Shown: positions 10,290 to 21,200, counted from the first letter of the stretch. The stretch is DNA of 64,000 nt from Chlorocebus sabaeus (GCF_047675955.1 NC_132923.1:86525637-86589636), one strand, 5' to 3'. The notes: generated by a model not told the origin, from the letters alone. Translations and numbers: made by a program.

Positions 10290-10411
10290 ACCCACTCTCC
10301 ACATTGAAGCCAGATTTAGTTTTCTTGCCAAATCCAGCCATGTCAGTCACCTATCTAAGTGTATTTTAATACACTTCTGACTTTTCTCTGACAATTGAAT
10401 AAAACTCCAAA
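10290..10411 (+). mobile_element. L2 LINE, sense, left part
   Basis: 'ccatgtcagtcacctatcta' and 'aataaaactccaaacttc' match the L2 text 'gataaagtccaaactcctta'. The element is interrupted at 10412 by an L1 and resumes near 11059. Confidence 0.65.
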
Positions 10412-11058
10412 CTTCTTTTTTTTTAAATTATACTTTAAGTTCTAGGGTACATGTGCACAACGTGCAGGTCTGTTACATATGTATACATGTGCCATGTTTG
10501 TGTGCTGTACCCACCAACTCATCATTTACATTAGGTGTATCTCCCAATGCTATCCCTTCCCCCTCCCCCCTCCCCACACCCCACAACAGGCCCCAGTGTG
10601 TGATGTTCCCCGCCCTGTGTCCAAGCGTTCTCATTTTTCAATTCCCACCTGTGAGTGAGAATATGTGGTGTTTTGTTTTCTGTCCTTGCCAAAGTTTGCT
10701 CAGAATGATGGTTTCCAGTTTCATCCATGTCCCTACAAAGGACATGAACTCATCTTTTTTTATGGCTGCATAGTATTCCAAGGTGTATATGTGCCATATT
10801 TTTTTAATCCAGTCAGTCATTGATGGACATTTGGGTTAGTTGCAAGTCTTTGCTATTGTGAATAGTGCCACAATAAACATATGTGTGCATGTGTCTTTAC
10901 AGCAGCTATGAAGACACATGTACCCTTAGGTTCTCCCCTAGCATCCTTTCTAGCAGCATGATTTATAATCCTTTAGGTATATGCCCAGTAATGGGATGGC
11001 TGGATCAAATGGTATTTCTAGTTCTAGATCCTTGAGGAATTGCCACACTGTCTTCAAT
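10412..11058 (-). mobile_element. 5'-truncated L1 LINE (L1PA/L1PB grade), antisense
   Basis: The poly(T) at 10415-10424 is the tail. The 3' UTR follows ('actttaagttctagggtaca', the G-rich tract as 'cccctcccccctcccc', 'catgaactcatctttttt'), then the end of ORF2 ('gaggaattgccacactgtct'). Length is about 640 bases, so only the 3' end was inserted. An extra ~50 bases at about 10906-10952 are absent from the usual L1 text (see findings). Confidence 0.93.
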
Positions 11059-11450
11059 GTGCAATGTGCAGATGGGAGGCAGGGGGGCCAAGCAACATGC
11101 CCCACACCTGCCCAGTTCCAGGCCTTTGCCCTTGCTGTTCTCACTGCCTGCAGTGCCCGTTCCTCTTTACCTACCTGGCCAGAACTCCAAGGCCTCCAAA
11201 ACACCTCCTCTTTCTTCAATAGCCCCAGATTCATCCAAGCCTGAGCATTCCTCCTTCACTGGACTCTCATAGCATTTTGCATGCAGTTCTTTTATAGCAT
11301 TTGTCTCATTGTGGGGTGACTGCTTGCTTGCCTCTCAGCCTTGGCTCCCCAGCAACCCACTGGGCAGTAAATTCCTGGAGGACAAGCGCTTGAGTCTCTT
11401 TCATTGCTGTTTTCAGGTCCAATAGCTGGGCTGTACAAATAGAGCCCTGC
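11059..11450 (+). mobile_element. L2 LINE, sense, right part
   Basis: 'caggcctttgcccttgctgt' and 'ctgcctgcagtgcccgttcc' are diagnostic, followed by 'gcagtaaattcctggaggac' near the 3' end. Continues the L2 at 10290. Confidence 0.85.
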
Positions 11451-11899
11451 TGGTTGTCAAAATACTGAAATATTTTTATGCCGGCTGGTAAATAGCTGTC
11501 TTGTCGTCTCCCGTAGGATCCTCAGACCTCCTGTGGTCAAGCAAGTGCAGGGTTAATGGTAAGCATAGCAGGGGTCTCCAGATTGGTCAGTGCCTTGGGT
11601 TGAGCCTGTTGTTAAATTTCCAATTTTACCCAGGGAAGACTCTCACAGGAATGGGCCCTGCGCCCATCCTTCTCTACCAGACACACCCTAGGTTTTTCCC
11701 AGGTCTTGAATTCCAGCTCATGAGCAGTCTCGGTGGCTTTTGGAGGCGTGGCTCTCTGGAAAGAAAAGAAACCTTCCCCTAAGATGTCCAGGTCTGAGGG
11801 TGCGATCCTTCCTGTGGCACCCAGCTCTGAAGCAGGCATTAAAGGCTTTAGATTTTAGGCCACAGGCTCTGGGCTGGGGAGGACTTGGCAGCTCTGCTC
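11451..11899. other. Unassigned sequence
   Basis: No gene or repeat recognised with confidence. Two purine-rich patches may be L2 decay. Confidence 0.4.
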
Positions 11900-12160
11900 A
11901 GTTGTGGAGCATATGTTGCGGGCCTGGCACCAAGAAAGGCACTGGGGCTCCAAGAGCTGCACTGGGGTGGACCATGCCAGTTCGGAGCTCACAGCCTGGG
12001 TGTGGGGACAGACATGTAAGCAGATAATGACAACACAGGGTTATACAGAGGTGGGAGGCTGCAGGGGACCTCAGGAGGGCCAGGGTCAGGGAGGGCTACT
12101 TAGATAATGGAGAGCGTGGGCTGGAGCTGAGTCCTGAAGAATGACACAGAGGAGCCCTGC
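11900..12160 (-). mobile_element. L2 LINE fragment, antisense
   Basis: 'gagctcacagcctgggtgtg', 'gacagacatgtaagcagata' and 'gctgagtcctgaagaatgac' follow the antisense L2 order 'cacagtctagtggggg...gacagacangtaa...gagtcttgaagga'. Confidence 0.75.
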
Positions 12161-12269
12161 CTGGCCCCAGGGTCACTCCCTTCAGGCCACTACCCTTCTG
12201 GAAGGCAATGCCCAGTCATTGCTTTGTCTCGTTTCTGGGCTTGGCCTGCCAAACCACAGTGTGAATAAT

Positions 12270-12530
12270 CACATCAATAATAACCATACCTAAATAATGC
12301 TTAGTATATTTTACATGTTTGATTTGTGGTAAGTCATTTAGTTTTCATGATGCCCCTATAAGGTAGGTGCAATGAATACTTCTCTTTTTTAGATACAGAA
12401 ACTGAGGCACAGAATATTTTTGTAATTTGTCCAAGGCCTCAGCAGTAGGATGTGGTAGAGCCAGGATTCAAACCCAGACAGCCTAGCTCTAGGATCTCTA
12501 TGGGCATAACCAACACACCATGCTGCCTCA
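12270..12530 (-). mobile_element. MIR SINE, antisense, nearly complete
   Basis: 'ccctataaggtaggtgcaat', 'agatacagaaactgaggcac', 'ggattcaaacccagacagcc' and 'aaccaacacaccatgctgcc' cover the element from its 3' end to its 5' end. Confidence 0.92.
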
Positions 12531-12904
12531 CGCTAGCTCCCAGGATCGCTGTTGGGGCCCTGGCCCGCTGTGATCAGCAGCAGTAGAGGATACCTCAGGT
12601 ATCTGGACGGTCTTTTCCCCTGAGCGTGTCATGTGGTTGGTAGTCCCCATGTTCTCAGGCACCTGACACCTCTGACATGAGCTCTTGAGGGTCCAGGTGC
12701 TTTGTGTGTCTGTCAGGTCTGTGACCCACACTAAGAGTCCCAGCCATGGGCAATTACAACCCCCACCTCGAAGCCAGTGGTAGATTGGGAGATTCTAGGA
12801 GCCCAGCCCTGATGGAGGGTCCCTGAAGCTGCAAGGTCCATTGCCCAAACCTGTCTCATTCTTTCCTTTGTCCATGTCCTCACAATGCCCCTCCCCTCCT
12901 CTCA
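12531..12904. other. Unassigned sequence
   Basis: No repeat or gene recognised; contains short T/C-rich text before the L2. Confidence 0.4.
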
Positions 12905-13425
12905 GAGAAGGATGCTTGCAGGAGGTGACATTTAAGTTGGATCATGAAAGGTGAGGAGGAGTTTTCCACACAGAAGAGAGGGGCACAGACATTTCAGGTG
13001 GAGGGAGTGATCCAAGCACAGGTGTGGGTGCGTGATGTGTTTGGGAAAGGGGGAATGCCAAGGCTGGGATGATGAGGCTGGGAAGGTAGGTTGAGGCTAT
13101 GCCCTTGACCTTCAGTCAGTAGGCAATAGGGAGCCACTAAATAGCCTGGAGCAGGGGACTTAAATGGGCATGCTGGTGTTTTAGAAACACCATAGGGGAT
13201 GGTTTCACAGGGAGGGGCTGGTGGCAGTCCCAGAGGGAGGCTGGAGCTATGGTCCCCTTATGATAATGGCCTGAATTGAGGTGGTGACAGAGAAGGGGAA
13301 GACCAGAGATGCTTTTTAGAACCTGGGACTGTTGATAGTGGGATGAAGGAGGGAAGGAGTTAAAGCTTGACCCCCAGGTTCCTGGTTTGGGTGACTGGGA
13401 CTTGGTTCCCCAGGAGGAGGGGTGC
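12905..13425 (-). mobile_element. L2 LINE, antisense, long fragment
   Basis: 'ggaggtgacatttaagttgg', 'ggcaatagggagccactaaa' and 'gacccccaggttcctggttt' mark an L2 of about 500 bases. Minus-strand open frames of up to 192 codons here are by-products of it. Confidence 0.85.
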
Positions 13426-13699
13426 ATGTGGGTAGAGGGTGGTGAGAAGGCTTTGGACTCTGACTTAGGTGGAGCCCTGGTAGAGAAGTCTCCTGAATGC
13501 TTACCTAAACAGGTCAACACAAGAACAAGATCTGGTCTAGAGACAAAGATCTGAGAGTCCTCAGAGGAGACTGGAACCTGAATCCCTGAAAGGTGTGAAA
13601 TCCTCCAAGGAGAGTGTGTTGGTGACACCAGGAAGAAGAAGCAATGTCTGGACCCTGAGAAATGCCAGCAGTTCAGGGGAGGGCTGCAGAGATTAAACT

Positions 13700-14075
13700 G
13701 TGAGGAATAATTCATTCACTCAACAAACTCAGTGCCTCCTATGTGCCAGGCTCTTCTCTGTGAATACTGTGAGTGCAGCAGAGAACAAGGCAGAAAAAAC
13801 CCTGCCCCACGGCAGTACATTTGAGTGGGAAGAGGCGAACAAAAGTAGGACATGTTACAGTGATAAGTGCTATGGAAGCTGATTAAGCAAAGGAGGTTGG
13901 AGGGTCAGATGGGGCAGCAATGATAAACAGAGGAGGTGCCACTGAAAAGGTGACTTTGAGCAAAGATTTGAAGGAGGTGAGCAAGGTGGATTTTGGGGGA
14001 AGACTCTTCTAGAAAGAGGAAGCAGCAAATACAAAGACTCTAAGGCAGGAGTGTGTCTGGTATGTGGGAAAAATA
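13700..14075 (-). mobile_element. L2 LINE 3' end, antisense
   Basis: 'attcattcactcaacaaac' is the terminal L2 text in reverse, followed by 'cctatgtgccaggctcttct', 'gtgataagtgctatggaagc' and 'aaagactctaaggcaggagt'. Clear match over about 370 bases. Confidence 0.92.
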
Positions 14076-14149
14076 GCTAGGAAACCTTGCGGCTATCATA
14101 AAAAACGTAAATATTATTATTGCATGATTATTATGTAGTTTTGGTATCT

Positions 14150-14335
14150 ACCCCTGCTGTGTACTGCAATGAGTTTTGTAGGGGTGAGCTTGGGTAAGCC
14201 CCTTGACTCTCTGTGCCTTAGTTACCTCATCGATACAATGGGGATAATAATAGTATCTACTTACAAGTAGAATTAAATGAGTTAATGTGTGTAAAGTACC
14301 TAGCACAGTGCCCAGCACAGAGTGTTTACTGTTAT
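14150..14335 (+). mobile_element. MIR SINE, sense
   Basis: 'gagcttgggtaagccccttg', 'atacaatggggataataata' and 'cctagcacagtgcccagcac' run to the 3' end, where an AluY tail joins. Confidence 0.9.
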
Positions 14336-14650
14336 TATTAATTATTAATTATTATTATTATTATTATTTGAGATGGAGTCTCGCTCTGTCGCTCAGGCTG
14401 AAGTGCAGTGGCATGATCTCAGCTCACTGCAAGCTCCGCCTCCCGGGTTCATGCCATTCTCCTGCCTCAGCCTTGCGAGTAGCTGGGACTACAGGCGCCC
14501 GCCACCATGCCCAGTTAATTTTTTGTGTTTTTAGTAGAGACGGCGTTTCACCGTGTTAGCCAGGATGATCTCAATCTCCTGACCTCGTGATTCGCCCGCC
14601 TCGGCCTCCAAAAGTGCTGGGATTACAGGTGTGAGCCACTACGCCTGGCC
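14336..14650 (-). mobile_element. Alu SINE (AluY), antisense
   Basis: Core 14370-14650. The tail reads as (ATT)n at about 14331-14369. 'actgcaagctccgcctcccg' and 'ctgacctcgtgattcgcccg' are AluY-type. 'attattaa' words on both sides make the target repeat ambiguous. It sits at the 3' end of a MIR. Confidence 0.96.
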
Positions 14651-14699
14651 ATTATTAACTATTGTTATTATCCTTATTATTTTTATCACCATCATCTCC

Positions 14700-14840
14700 C
14701 TCTTTCTGGACTTTGAACCCTTTAAGGACAGTGGCTATGCCTGGTTCTTCCTTGCAGCCCAGGGCCAGCCCATGGCAAGGCTCACAGTATGGGCTCAATA
14801 AGGGGAGAGGTTTTGGATAGAACAAATGAAAGAATAAATG
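14700..14840 (+). mobile_element. L2 LINE 3' end, sense
   Basis: 'tttaaggacagtggctatgc' corresponds to L2 'gagggcagggacctgt', then 'atgggctcaataaggggaga' and 'gaacaaatgaaagaataaa'. Confidence 0.75.
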
Positions 14841-14939
14841 GCAGGACATGGAAGGCAGCCAGGTCCCTTCTTGCCCCACTCCCGCAGCTCCCCAGACCCC
14901 CAGAGTTGGACAGAGCCTGGACTGGCTGGGGCTCAAAGC

Positions 14940-15180
14940 AGGCACATCCTCAAGTCAGTGTGTGCGGAGCCTCCAGGCCTGACAATCTATTTGTTATTAA
15001 GGTAATAAATAAACAAGTTGCTTGTCAGCACGGGGACTGGCACGAGTGCCTTAGAAGATAAATACTGCCTCTGAAATAGACAAATATTTACCATCCTCCA
15101 GACGAAGTTGTCAGCCCTGCTAAAGGCCTCCAGGGTTTAGAATAAAGTGAACGTTAAGATATTTTTGTTTTATCCTAGTG
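14940..15180. other. Candidate unique non-coding element
   Basis: Single-copy sequence with 'ttgttattaaggtaataaat', 'agataaatactgcctctgaa' and 'gaaatagacaaatatttacc'. AT-rich homeodomain-like and forkhead-like words sit next to CpGs. Function is inferred only from texture. Confidence 0.3.
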
Positions 15181-15219
15181 GAAATACATCCGTGTACTTC
15201 TTCAGAGCAAAGAATGTGA

Positions 15220-15410
15220 AATTGCCTGTCCTTGAGCACGCACTATGTGCCTGGGCCTTCCCACAAGCTCACCACAACCCTTTAGGGCAGGGATTGTGAT
15301 CATCATTTTACAGATGAGGAGATGGAGACTTGAATGAGTTAAGTGACTTGCTGAAGGCCACACAGCTGGAGATGGTAGAGCTAGGATGAATCTGACTCCC
15401 AGCCCCGGCT
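15220..15410 (-). mobile_element. MIR SINE, antisense
   Basis: 'gcacgcactatgtgcctggg', 'atcattttacagatgaggag' and 'gaaggccacacagctggaga'. Confidence 0.9.
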
Positions 15411-15659
15411 CCGGGTTGGAGCTTCCTGTAGCCAATGTGTTGAGATCCTTAGCTCAGTGGGTAGAGTGGAAGGTAGGAAGACAAGCTTCCCTGAGGATGC
15501 TGGGGCTGCTTTTGCTTCATGGAATAGACAAATGGAGCCCATGAGGGTCTGTGCACCAGAGTGAGGTGGTCCTGGGAGGTTGGAGGAAGTTGTTTGAATT
15601 ATAAGACTGGGAGTGTCAGAGATGGCAGAGGCCTTTGAGGTGGAGCATCTCCTGAGTGT
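15411..15659. other. Unassigned sequence
   Basis: No repeat or gene recognised. Confidence 0.4.
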
Positions 15660-15925
15660 GCAGGTAGAGTGATTGCAGCACCTCCATGCACCTCCATGCC
15701 AGATTGCCAAGGTTTGATCCTAGCTCTGTCAGTCATTAGCTGCGTGACCTTGGGCAAGTTACTCAACTCTCTGTGTTTCTGTTTGTTTCTCCATAAAAGG
15801 AACATAATAATAGCTTACCTTGAAGGGTTATTAAAAGGATGCAGAAAGTGAGTAGGTACAAAATACTTAAACTGTGCCTGACACATACCAAACAATAAAT
15901 ATTAGTTATTATTATTACCACTATT
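15660..15925 (+). mobile_element. MIR SINE, sense, nearly complete
   Basis: 'ctagctctgtcagtcattag', 'gcgtgaccttgggcaagtta', 'actgtgcctgacacatacca' and a terminal 'ttattattattacc'. A small duplication 'cacctccatg' x 2 lies at 15680-15700. Confidence 0.93.
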
Positions 15926-16229
15926 GAGTTGTTTATGTGTCAATCATTCATTCAGCAAAATTTATGTGCCTGAAGCAGATGCCATCAGTGCCCATTCGCA
16001 TGCACCTGGCATTGACCAATTCTGAGCACAAGGGGCAGGCCAGAAGTAGTGGGGTATTAACACAATGCCTCCCTTTGGCCTCTGCTGCCCAGAGCAGCTC
16101 TCAGCCAATGTGTATAGGAGCTGGTAGATAGAAACCCCACTTCTTATTCCTTTGGGTGGGATAACTCTGAGACAGGAGTCCTACACTGGCTCCCAGAGTT
16201 AGATTCTAGTTACTCATGGAGGTAACTTG

Positions 16230-16395
16230 CTTGAAAAATGCATCTTTGTTGGTGCTTTCCCTGCTCTGTCTCATCTCTCAGTGTCCCTTCAGTGTCAGTT
16301 GGGTTCATTTCCCAAATTCACTACCTGCACTTGAGTCCTTGCTTTGGAATCTGCTTCTGGGAAAACCTAAACTAAGGCAGTTCCTAAAATGCATC
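16230..16395 (+). mobile_element. Old LTR-like interspersed repeat, family not assigned
   Basis: 'aattcactacctgcacttga' and 'ggaatctgcttctgggaaaa' with 'cctaaactaaggca' match the terminal text of a mammalian repeat. A second copy lies at 46600-46765. Confidence 0.5.
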
Positions 16396-16454
16396 AGGTC
16401 CTATGTTTGGGACAGCTGAGTCAGATGAAGGGGGGATGGGGAGATGGGGAGTTG

Positions 16455-16640
16455 GGGAGGGAATTTCTAGCAGAGGGAACGACATCTGCAAAGACACAGA
16501 AGTGAGCAAACTATACTTGGCAAAGGGTGAGGAGAGCAATATGGCTGACACAGAGGGCTAACTGACTTAAAATTCAAATTTAAGGTTGGCCATGATGTGG
16601 ACAGGCTTAGGGAGGATCCCTCTGATGTCTGTGAGGAGGA
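16455..16640 (-). mobile_element. L2 LINE fragment, antisense
   Basis: 'agcagagggaacgacatctg' followed by 'caaagacacagaagtgagc' is the antisense L2 text 'gcagagggaacagcatgtgcaaag' in decayed form. Confidence 0.65.
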
Positions 16641-17084
16641 GTCTGCTCAATCACCCCAATTTAAATATTCGAGGATATTTAAATTGACAAAGGATGGGGT
16701 GTCCATCTGCATTTTTCTCCTGGAAGTCCCCAACAATGTTCATTAGCTTGAGGATGGTTTTAACTAGTTGAACTTCATTAGAAAACACTAGTAATTGTTG
16801 ACAAACCTCATTGCAGCACCTAAAAGCTGTGAAGGCAACTGAACAGCTTCTGGAACTGGTACAGACAAGAGGCTCAGCTCAGTCCTAGGGAGCTCAGAAA
16901 GGAGCTCTGCTCCCCACAGGGGTCAGGGGCAGAGCCTGGCCTCTTACTCTCCCTAGACAAAGCTTTCCTTTTCTCAAGTCCCTCCTCCAAAATCATCCCT
17001 TCTACACACACACACACACACACACACCCCTTCTGTTCTTCTCATGCTTCTGCAGTCATTTTTGGATGCTTGCTCTCTTTGTCA
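16641..17084. other. Unassigned sequence
   Basis: Apparently single-copy, with a small 'aaatattcgaggatattt' near-palindrome at 16664-16681. Confidence 0.4.
17004..17028. repeat. (CA)12 microsatellite
   Basis: About twelve CA units, uninterrupted. Confidence 0.93.
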
Positions 17085-17375
17085 TCCACTTCAGCAAAAA
17101 GTCCCTGAGTTTGTACTCACGCAGGATTCTGTGCAAGGCTCCAGAGACCCAGAGATGCCTCAGATGTAGCTCTGTGCCCCAGAGAATCTCCCACTCTGGA
17201 CAAGAAGATAGATATGTACATTGACAAGGGCAATGTGGTCAAGAAGATGTTTCAACAGAAATTCAGAGGGAGGGATTAATTAAATCTAGGGAAGAGCTCA
17301 TGGAAATCATTTTAACAGCAGTGAAGACAAAGTAGGATTTTGAAGGATGCAGAAGAGTTAGGTACTGCTCTTCCT
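17085..17375 (-). mobile_element. L2 LINE fragment, antisense
   Basis: 'gagaatctcccactctggac', 'aagaagatagatatgtacat' and 'gggaagagctcatggaaatc' keep the antisense L2 order, with much decay. Confidence 0.5.
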
Positions 17376-17904
17376 TGATCAGGCATGTGCCTTCCTAAAA
17401 GGATGAGCATCAGACTCTGCCCAACTTTCAGCTTCTTCCTCTAGTTCAGATCCCTCCACATCCAGGTACATTTAGGCCCTCCCTGTCCTCAGCCACACCT
17501 TGAGTCTCACCCATCCTGGTGGGAAGCAGGAAGTGCCTGAGAACCTTGGCCTGCAACCAGCACAACCCCTCCTCACCACTTTGCTTTTGAACTCCTGAGC
17601 TGGAGCTCCCCTCCCAACCTTGTGAACCTTGGGGCTTCTTTAGTTTCCCCAGGGAGACCCTTGCATTTCATGCTCTTTTACCTCATATGGAGCCTCTGCC
17701 TTAGTCCTCCATCCTGGGTGGACACAGTCTGAATTTCCCCTTCTAATTTGTGACTCTTACATGAGCCTGGGTCACAAAGTTCCTTTTGCCATTACTCTCA
17801 AGGTTCTTGGAGCCCCAGTGTAGAAATACTGTTGATATCCCAGAATTCCAAGGTGGATGTGCAGATGAGATTTCCAGTGACACCCAGCAGGCTTCACGCG
17901 GAAG
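17376..17904. other. Unassigned, pyrimidine-rich sequence
   Basis: C/T-rich text between 17400 and 17740 could be a worn sense L2, but no diagnostic word is left. Confidence 0.35.
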
Positions 17905-18115
17905 GTGGCATAGTGTAGAGATTGGGCATTCATGCTTTACCCTTAGAGTGGCGTTGCTTTGAATCTGCATCTGCCCCTTCTTTTGCCTTTGGTCAGTAAC
18001 TAACCTCTCTGAGCATCATTCTCCTCTTGTGTAAAATGAAGACATAATAACCTGCCTTACAGTAGTAAGACATAAGTTACATAAAAGGCTAAGTTTAGTA
18101 CCTCTCAGGGTGTCA
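17905..18115 (+). mobile_element. MIR SINE, sense
   Basis: 'ggtggcatagtgtagagatt' is the MIR 5' end, followed by 'ctaacctctctgagcatcat', 'cttgtgtaaaatgaagac' and 'aaggctaagtttagtacc'. Confidence 0.85.
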
Positions 18116-18904
18116 GGAGGAAAAGATGACCTCGTGCCTCCCATCAACACCCAAATAGTTATCTACCTCTGGCCTGGAATCCTCCCTGCAGAGCTGGGGC
18201 ATCCTACTTCACCTGCTTTATTCCTTTGCTGTCTCCCCCTCTAGATTATGAGATCCCTGATGGACTCCAAATCCACTATCTGATTTATTTTATATTTAGA
18301 ATAGGAGGTGGGTCTGGAGACGTGGTCTGAGGGTCTCAGGGTCATACAGACAGGTAGAGTCTGAGTGGGTCCTTGGACCTGGATCTGGCTGAGTCCATGC
18401 TCAAATATGTTAGAGCCTGGGAGATTCTGAAACATCCTGATAGACTATTCTGAAGATGCTGAATATTTCGGTCAACCAACATGATTCCAGTCTCAGTTTT
18501 TCTCTACTAACATTGAAAATTTGCAAAAATTCAGAATTTGTGAGTGGGCCTGAAATTCACCTTTCCTTTTTCCATGAAAAGTCTTAGCAAAGGTAATTAT
18601 TTCTGAAGAAAAAATGTCTGTGGGGATGTTTAATTTATATTAATTATATTAACATTATGTACCCATGGCAAAGATTAATACCCATTCTAAGCATGGTTTT
18701 GATGGGCAATAGAATATGCCACTTGTAGAGACGTGGGACAGAACAAACTTCCTTGCTTTCATCCTGAAATTCCCTTTTTAATTTGTCAAGCAGCTCTGAG
18801 CTCCTCCCCTACAGCCACACTAATTCTGACTGTTTCTTTTTCATGTGCTTTTATATTGAGACAGCCCCCTGCCCCTGCCATCCACTGTGCCTTACTAATG
18901 TTGA
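18116..18904. other. Unassigned sequence
   Basis: Mostly single-copy and AT-rich after 18430. 'gtctccccctctagattatg' at 18230-18250 may be a tiny sense L2 end. Confidence 0.4.
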
Positions 18905-19012
18905 AGATGAGAGCAGAGTGGTGAAAGGAAAGAGTTCCGAAGCCCAGTCCTAGATCCTCCACTGATTCTTTGTGTCCTTGGACAAGTTATTTAACCTTTC
19001 TGAGCACTTGAG
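18905..19012 (+). mobile_element. MIR SINE fragment, sense
   Basis: 'cctagatcctccactgattc' and 'ccttggacaagttatttaac' followed by 'ctttctgagc'. The 3' half is missing and an L2 starts directly after it. Confidence 0.75.
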
Positions 19013-19029
19013 TAGCATTCAAATCTCTC

Positions 19030-19375
19030 TCCCAACTTCTTTTTCATGGCCTCAGATCTCATTTGTATTCCACACATCCCTAAGTCTTCCAGCCAAACAG
19101 ACTTACTTCCCATTCCAGGAACATGCCCCATGCTCTCTTCTGTCTTCACCAGGAATATTTTCCTTTCTTTGCCATTAAAATCCCATGCATTTTTAAAGGC
19201 TCAAATGAGAAACTTTTCCATTAAGCTTTTCTCCCAGTAGGCTGTGAGCCTCCTGCTAGAATCACATTCTGCCTGGCATTAGAATTCTTGTAGACATAAT
19301 CTTTCCATCACTAGACTGTAAGCTCCTTGAAGGTACCGTCATTGTCTTCTATATCCACTCAAATCCACATCGTAG
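19030..19375 (+). mobile_element. L2 LINE, sense
   Basis: 'catcactagactgtaagctc' is the diagnostic L2 phrase, followed by 'cttgaaggtaccgtcattgt'. Upstream, 'ggaatattttcctttctttg' corresponds to 'tggaacgctcttccc'. Confidence 0.8.
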
Positions 19376-19446
19376 ACTAAGGGTGTATGGCTATAAGTGG
19401 AGGAGCTGGAATTCAAAGTTGTGGGTTTTGACTGCAAAGCCGCTGT
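19376..19446 (-). mobile_element. MIR 5'-end fragment, antisense
   Basis: 'gtggaggagctggaattcaa' and 'ttgactgcaaagccgctgtg' match the antisense 5' half, cut off by the LTR that follows. Confidence 0.6.
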
Positions 19447-19864
19447 GTGATGGTTCATTTTATGTGTCACCTTGGCTGGGTGAGGGATACCCAGATGACT
19501 GGTAACACATTACTTCTTGTGTTTGTGAGAGTGTTTCCAGAAGATGTAAGCATTTGAATCAGTAGACGGAGTAAAGAATATCTCTCTTATCAGTGTGGGC
19601 AGGTATCTTCCAATCCACTGAGGGCCTGGATGGAAACAAAAGGTGGAGGAAGGGCGAATTCACTGTCTCTACTTGAACTGGGACATCCATTTTTTTTTCT
19701 GCGTTTGGACTTCAGAGCTCCTGGTTCTGAGACCTTCAGACTCTGACTGAATCATACCACTGACATTCCTGGTTCTCTACCTTGCAGACAAAATATTATG
19801 GGGCTTCCTGGCCTCTGTAATTATATGAACTGATTCTCATAATAAATCCCCTGTTGTCTGTCTG

Positions 19865-19906
<42 letters not shown>

Positions 19907-19958
19907 ATCTATTTATCTCATTGGTTCTGTTTCTCTGGAAAATCCTGAATAATATACC
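19447..19958 (+). mobile_element. Solitary ERVL-type LTR (MLT2-like), sense
   Basis: It starts 'tgtgatggttcattttatgt' and has 'gtgtcaccttggctggg', 'gtgtttccagaagatgtaag' and a terminal 'ggttctgtttctctggaaaa' before 'tcctgaataata'. Length is about 510 bases, with no internal retroviral sequence beside it. It carries a TCTA microsatellite near its 3' end. The same family lies inverted at 37085-37562. Confidence 0.82.
19865..19906. repeat. (TCTA)n microsatellite, about 10 units
   Basis: Preceded by three TGTC-type units, the run of TCTA is uninterrupted to 19906. It lies in the LTR's 3' part. Confidence 0.95.
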
Positions 19959-19959
19959 C

Positions 19960-20344
19960 TGATTCCATATCACTATGGGATGGATGAAAGAACCTCAGTT
20001 TCCCTGGCTTTCAAATGCAAATACTATTCTGTGCTTTGTGTTACCTGTAAGGGCAAATCATAAACTCTAAAGCTCTCTTCTTCCCAAGGGGTTATAGGAT
20101 GGTACTGGCTTCTTGGATGAACAGCCTGGAAATTCAGCAGGAATTCAGCAGCAGATCTATTTTAGGGACTTCACCATGGAGCCCATTACTGGATCTTGGG
20201 GATGTTCAGGCTTGAGGCTGACTATTCCTTATTTCTGGGCTTTGGGGGTGGGTGGGTCTCAAGCTAAGAGGGATTCTGAGCTGGCTCCCAGTCAGCCTTC
20301 TTACCATTTGGCATCCACTTTCCTAATCTCTTTGTGATCCAGTG
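19960..20344. other. Unassigned sequence
   Basis: No repeat recognised. A small tandem word 'attcagcagga/attcagcagc' lies at 20132-20153. Confidence 0.4.
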
Positions 20345-20510
20345 TCTAGTCAAGAAATATTGATTGAGTCCTACTATGTGTCATGCATTGGGCTATCCCT
20401 GGGAATACAAAGATTAACCAGACACTCTCCTTGTCCTCCAGGAGAAGGTGGACATGTGAACAGACAATGGCAACCCAGGGAGACATGTGTTATAGTAGAG
20501 GGCATCCCAG
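20345..20510 (-). mobile_element. L2 LINE 3' end, antisense
   Basis: 'gtcctactatgtgtcatgca', 'ctgggaatacaaagattaac' and 'gtgaacagacaatggcaacc' are the antisense 3' terminal words of L2. Confidence 0.85.
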
Positions 20511-20974
20511 GGCTCATGGTGTCCCAGAGTAGGGATCATAGGAGATCTGAGAGATCACATTTCCTGCCTCTAGCTTTTTCTGACCTGTGAATGACATTAA
20601 CTCATTGTAAGGTCTTAGATTACATTTATTCTCTGGCCTTAGTTTTCTTTCTCTACACAGCAGGGCAGGTGGACTCAATGGTGCTCCAGATCTTACCCCA
20701 CATACTCACCTCTTGTGCTCATGCTGCTGGGCACCATGCAGTCCTCCTTGTACCCTCTGTATTTCTCAAGAGGCAGAGGCCTCCTCAGAGCTCCAAGTCA
20801 CATCAGGTAAAAGCCTTGGCAGTGGGGGACAGGAAGGTTGACTCTGGGACTTCCATAGAGGTTCCAGGATTTCTTTTGGTATCTGCCAGTGTTGGACATG
20901 GCCAGGCTTGCTCTGGGCACATTGCCTACCCTCCAAGTCATGGGGGAGGTTGCTTCTTGTGATCATTGTACCAG
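20511..20974. other. Unassigned sequence
   Basis: Possibly a worn sense MIR around 20590-20670 ('ccttagttttctttctctac'), otherwise single-copy. Confidence 0.35.
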
Positions 20975-21200
20975 GACCTGAGAGTGCAATGGCAAGCAAA
21001 AACAGACACGATTTGTAGCCTCATGGAGTTCACTCATGGAGCTCCAGGTCCTCATGGAGTCTAGTTAGAGAGAAAGTATTAATAAAACAGGCACATAAAT
21101 GAATGTATAATTATATCCTGGGGTAAGTGCTGGAGTGCGAAAAACATAGTCCTAGGAGAGCAAGTATAATGAGGATTGAAGAATAGGTTTACCAGCATGA
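20975..21200 (-). mobile_element. L2 LINE fragment, antisense
   Basis: 'tgcaatggcaagcaaaaaca', 'gtagcctcatggagttcact' and 'gggtaagtgctggagtgcg'. The word 'ctcatggag' occurs three times at 21021-21060, a small local amplification. Confidence 0.65.

Noticed and set aside
13137..13715. 192-codon minus-strand open frame
   Set aside because: Its first two thirds lie in an antisense L2, whose C/T-rich sense strand tends to stay open; not a gene.
19447..19958. Complete endogenous retrovirus
   Set aside because: Only a single LTR is present; no gag, pol or env-like text lies within several kilobases on either side.
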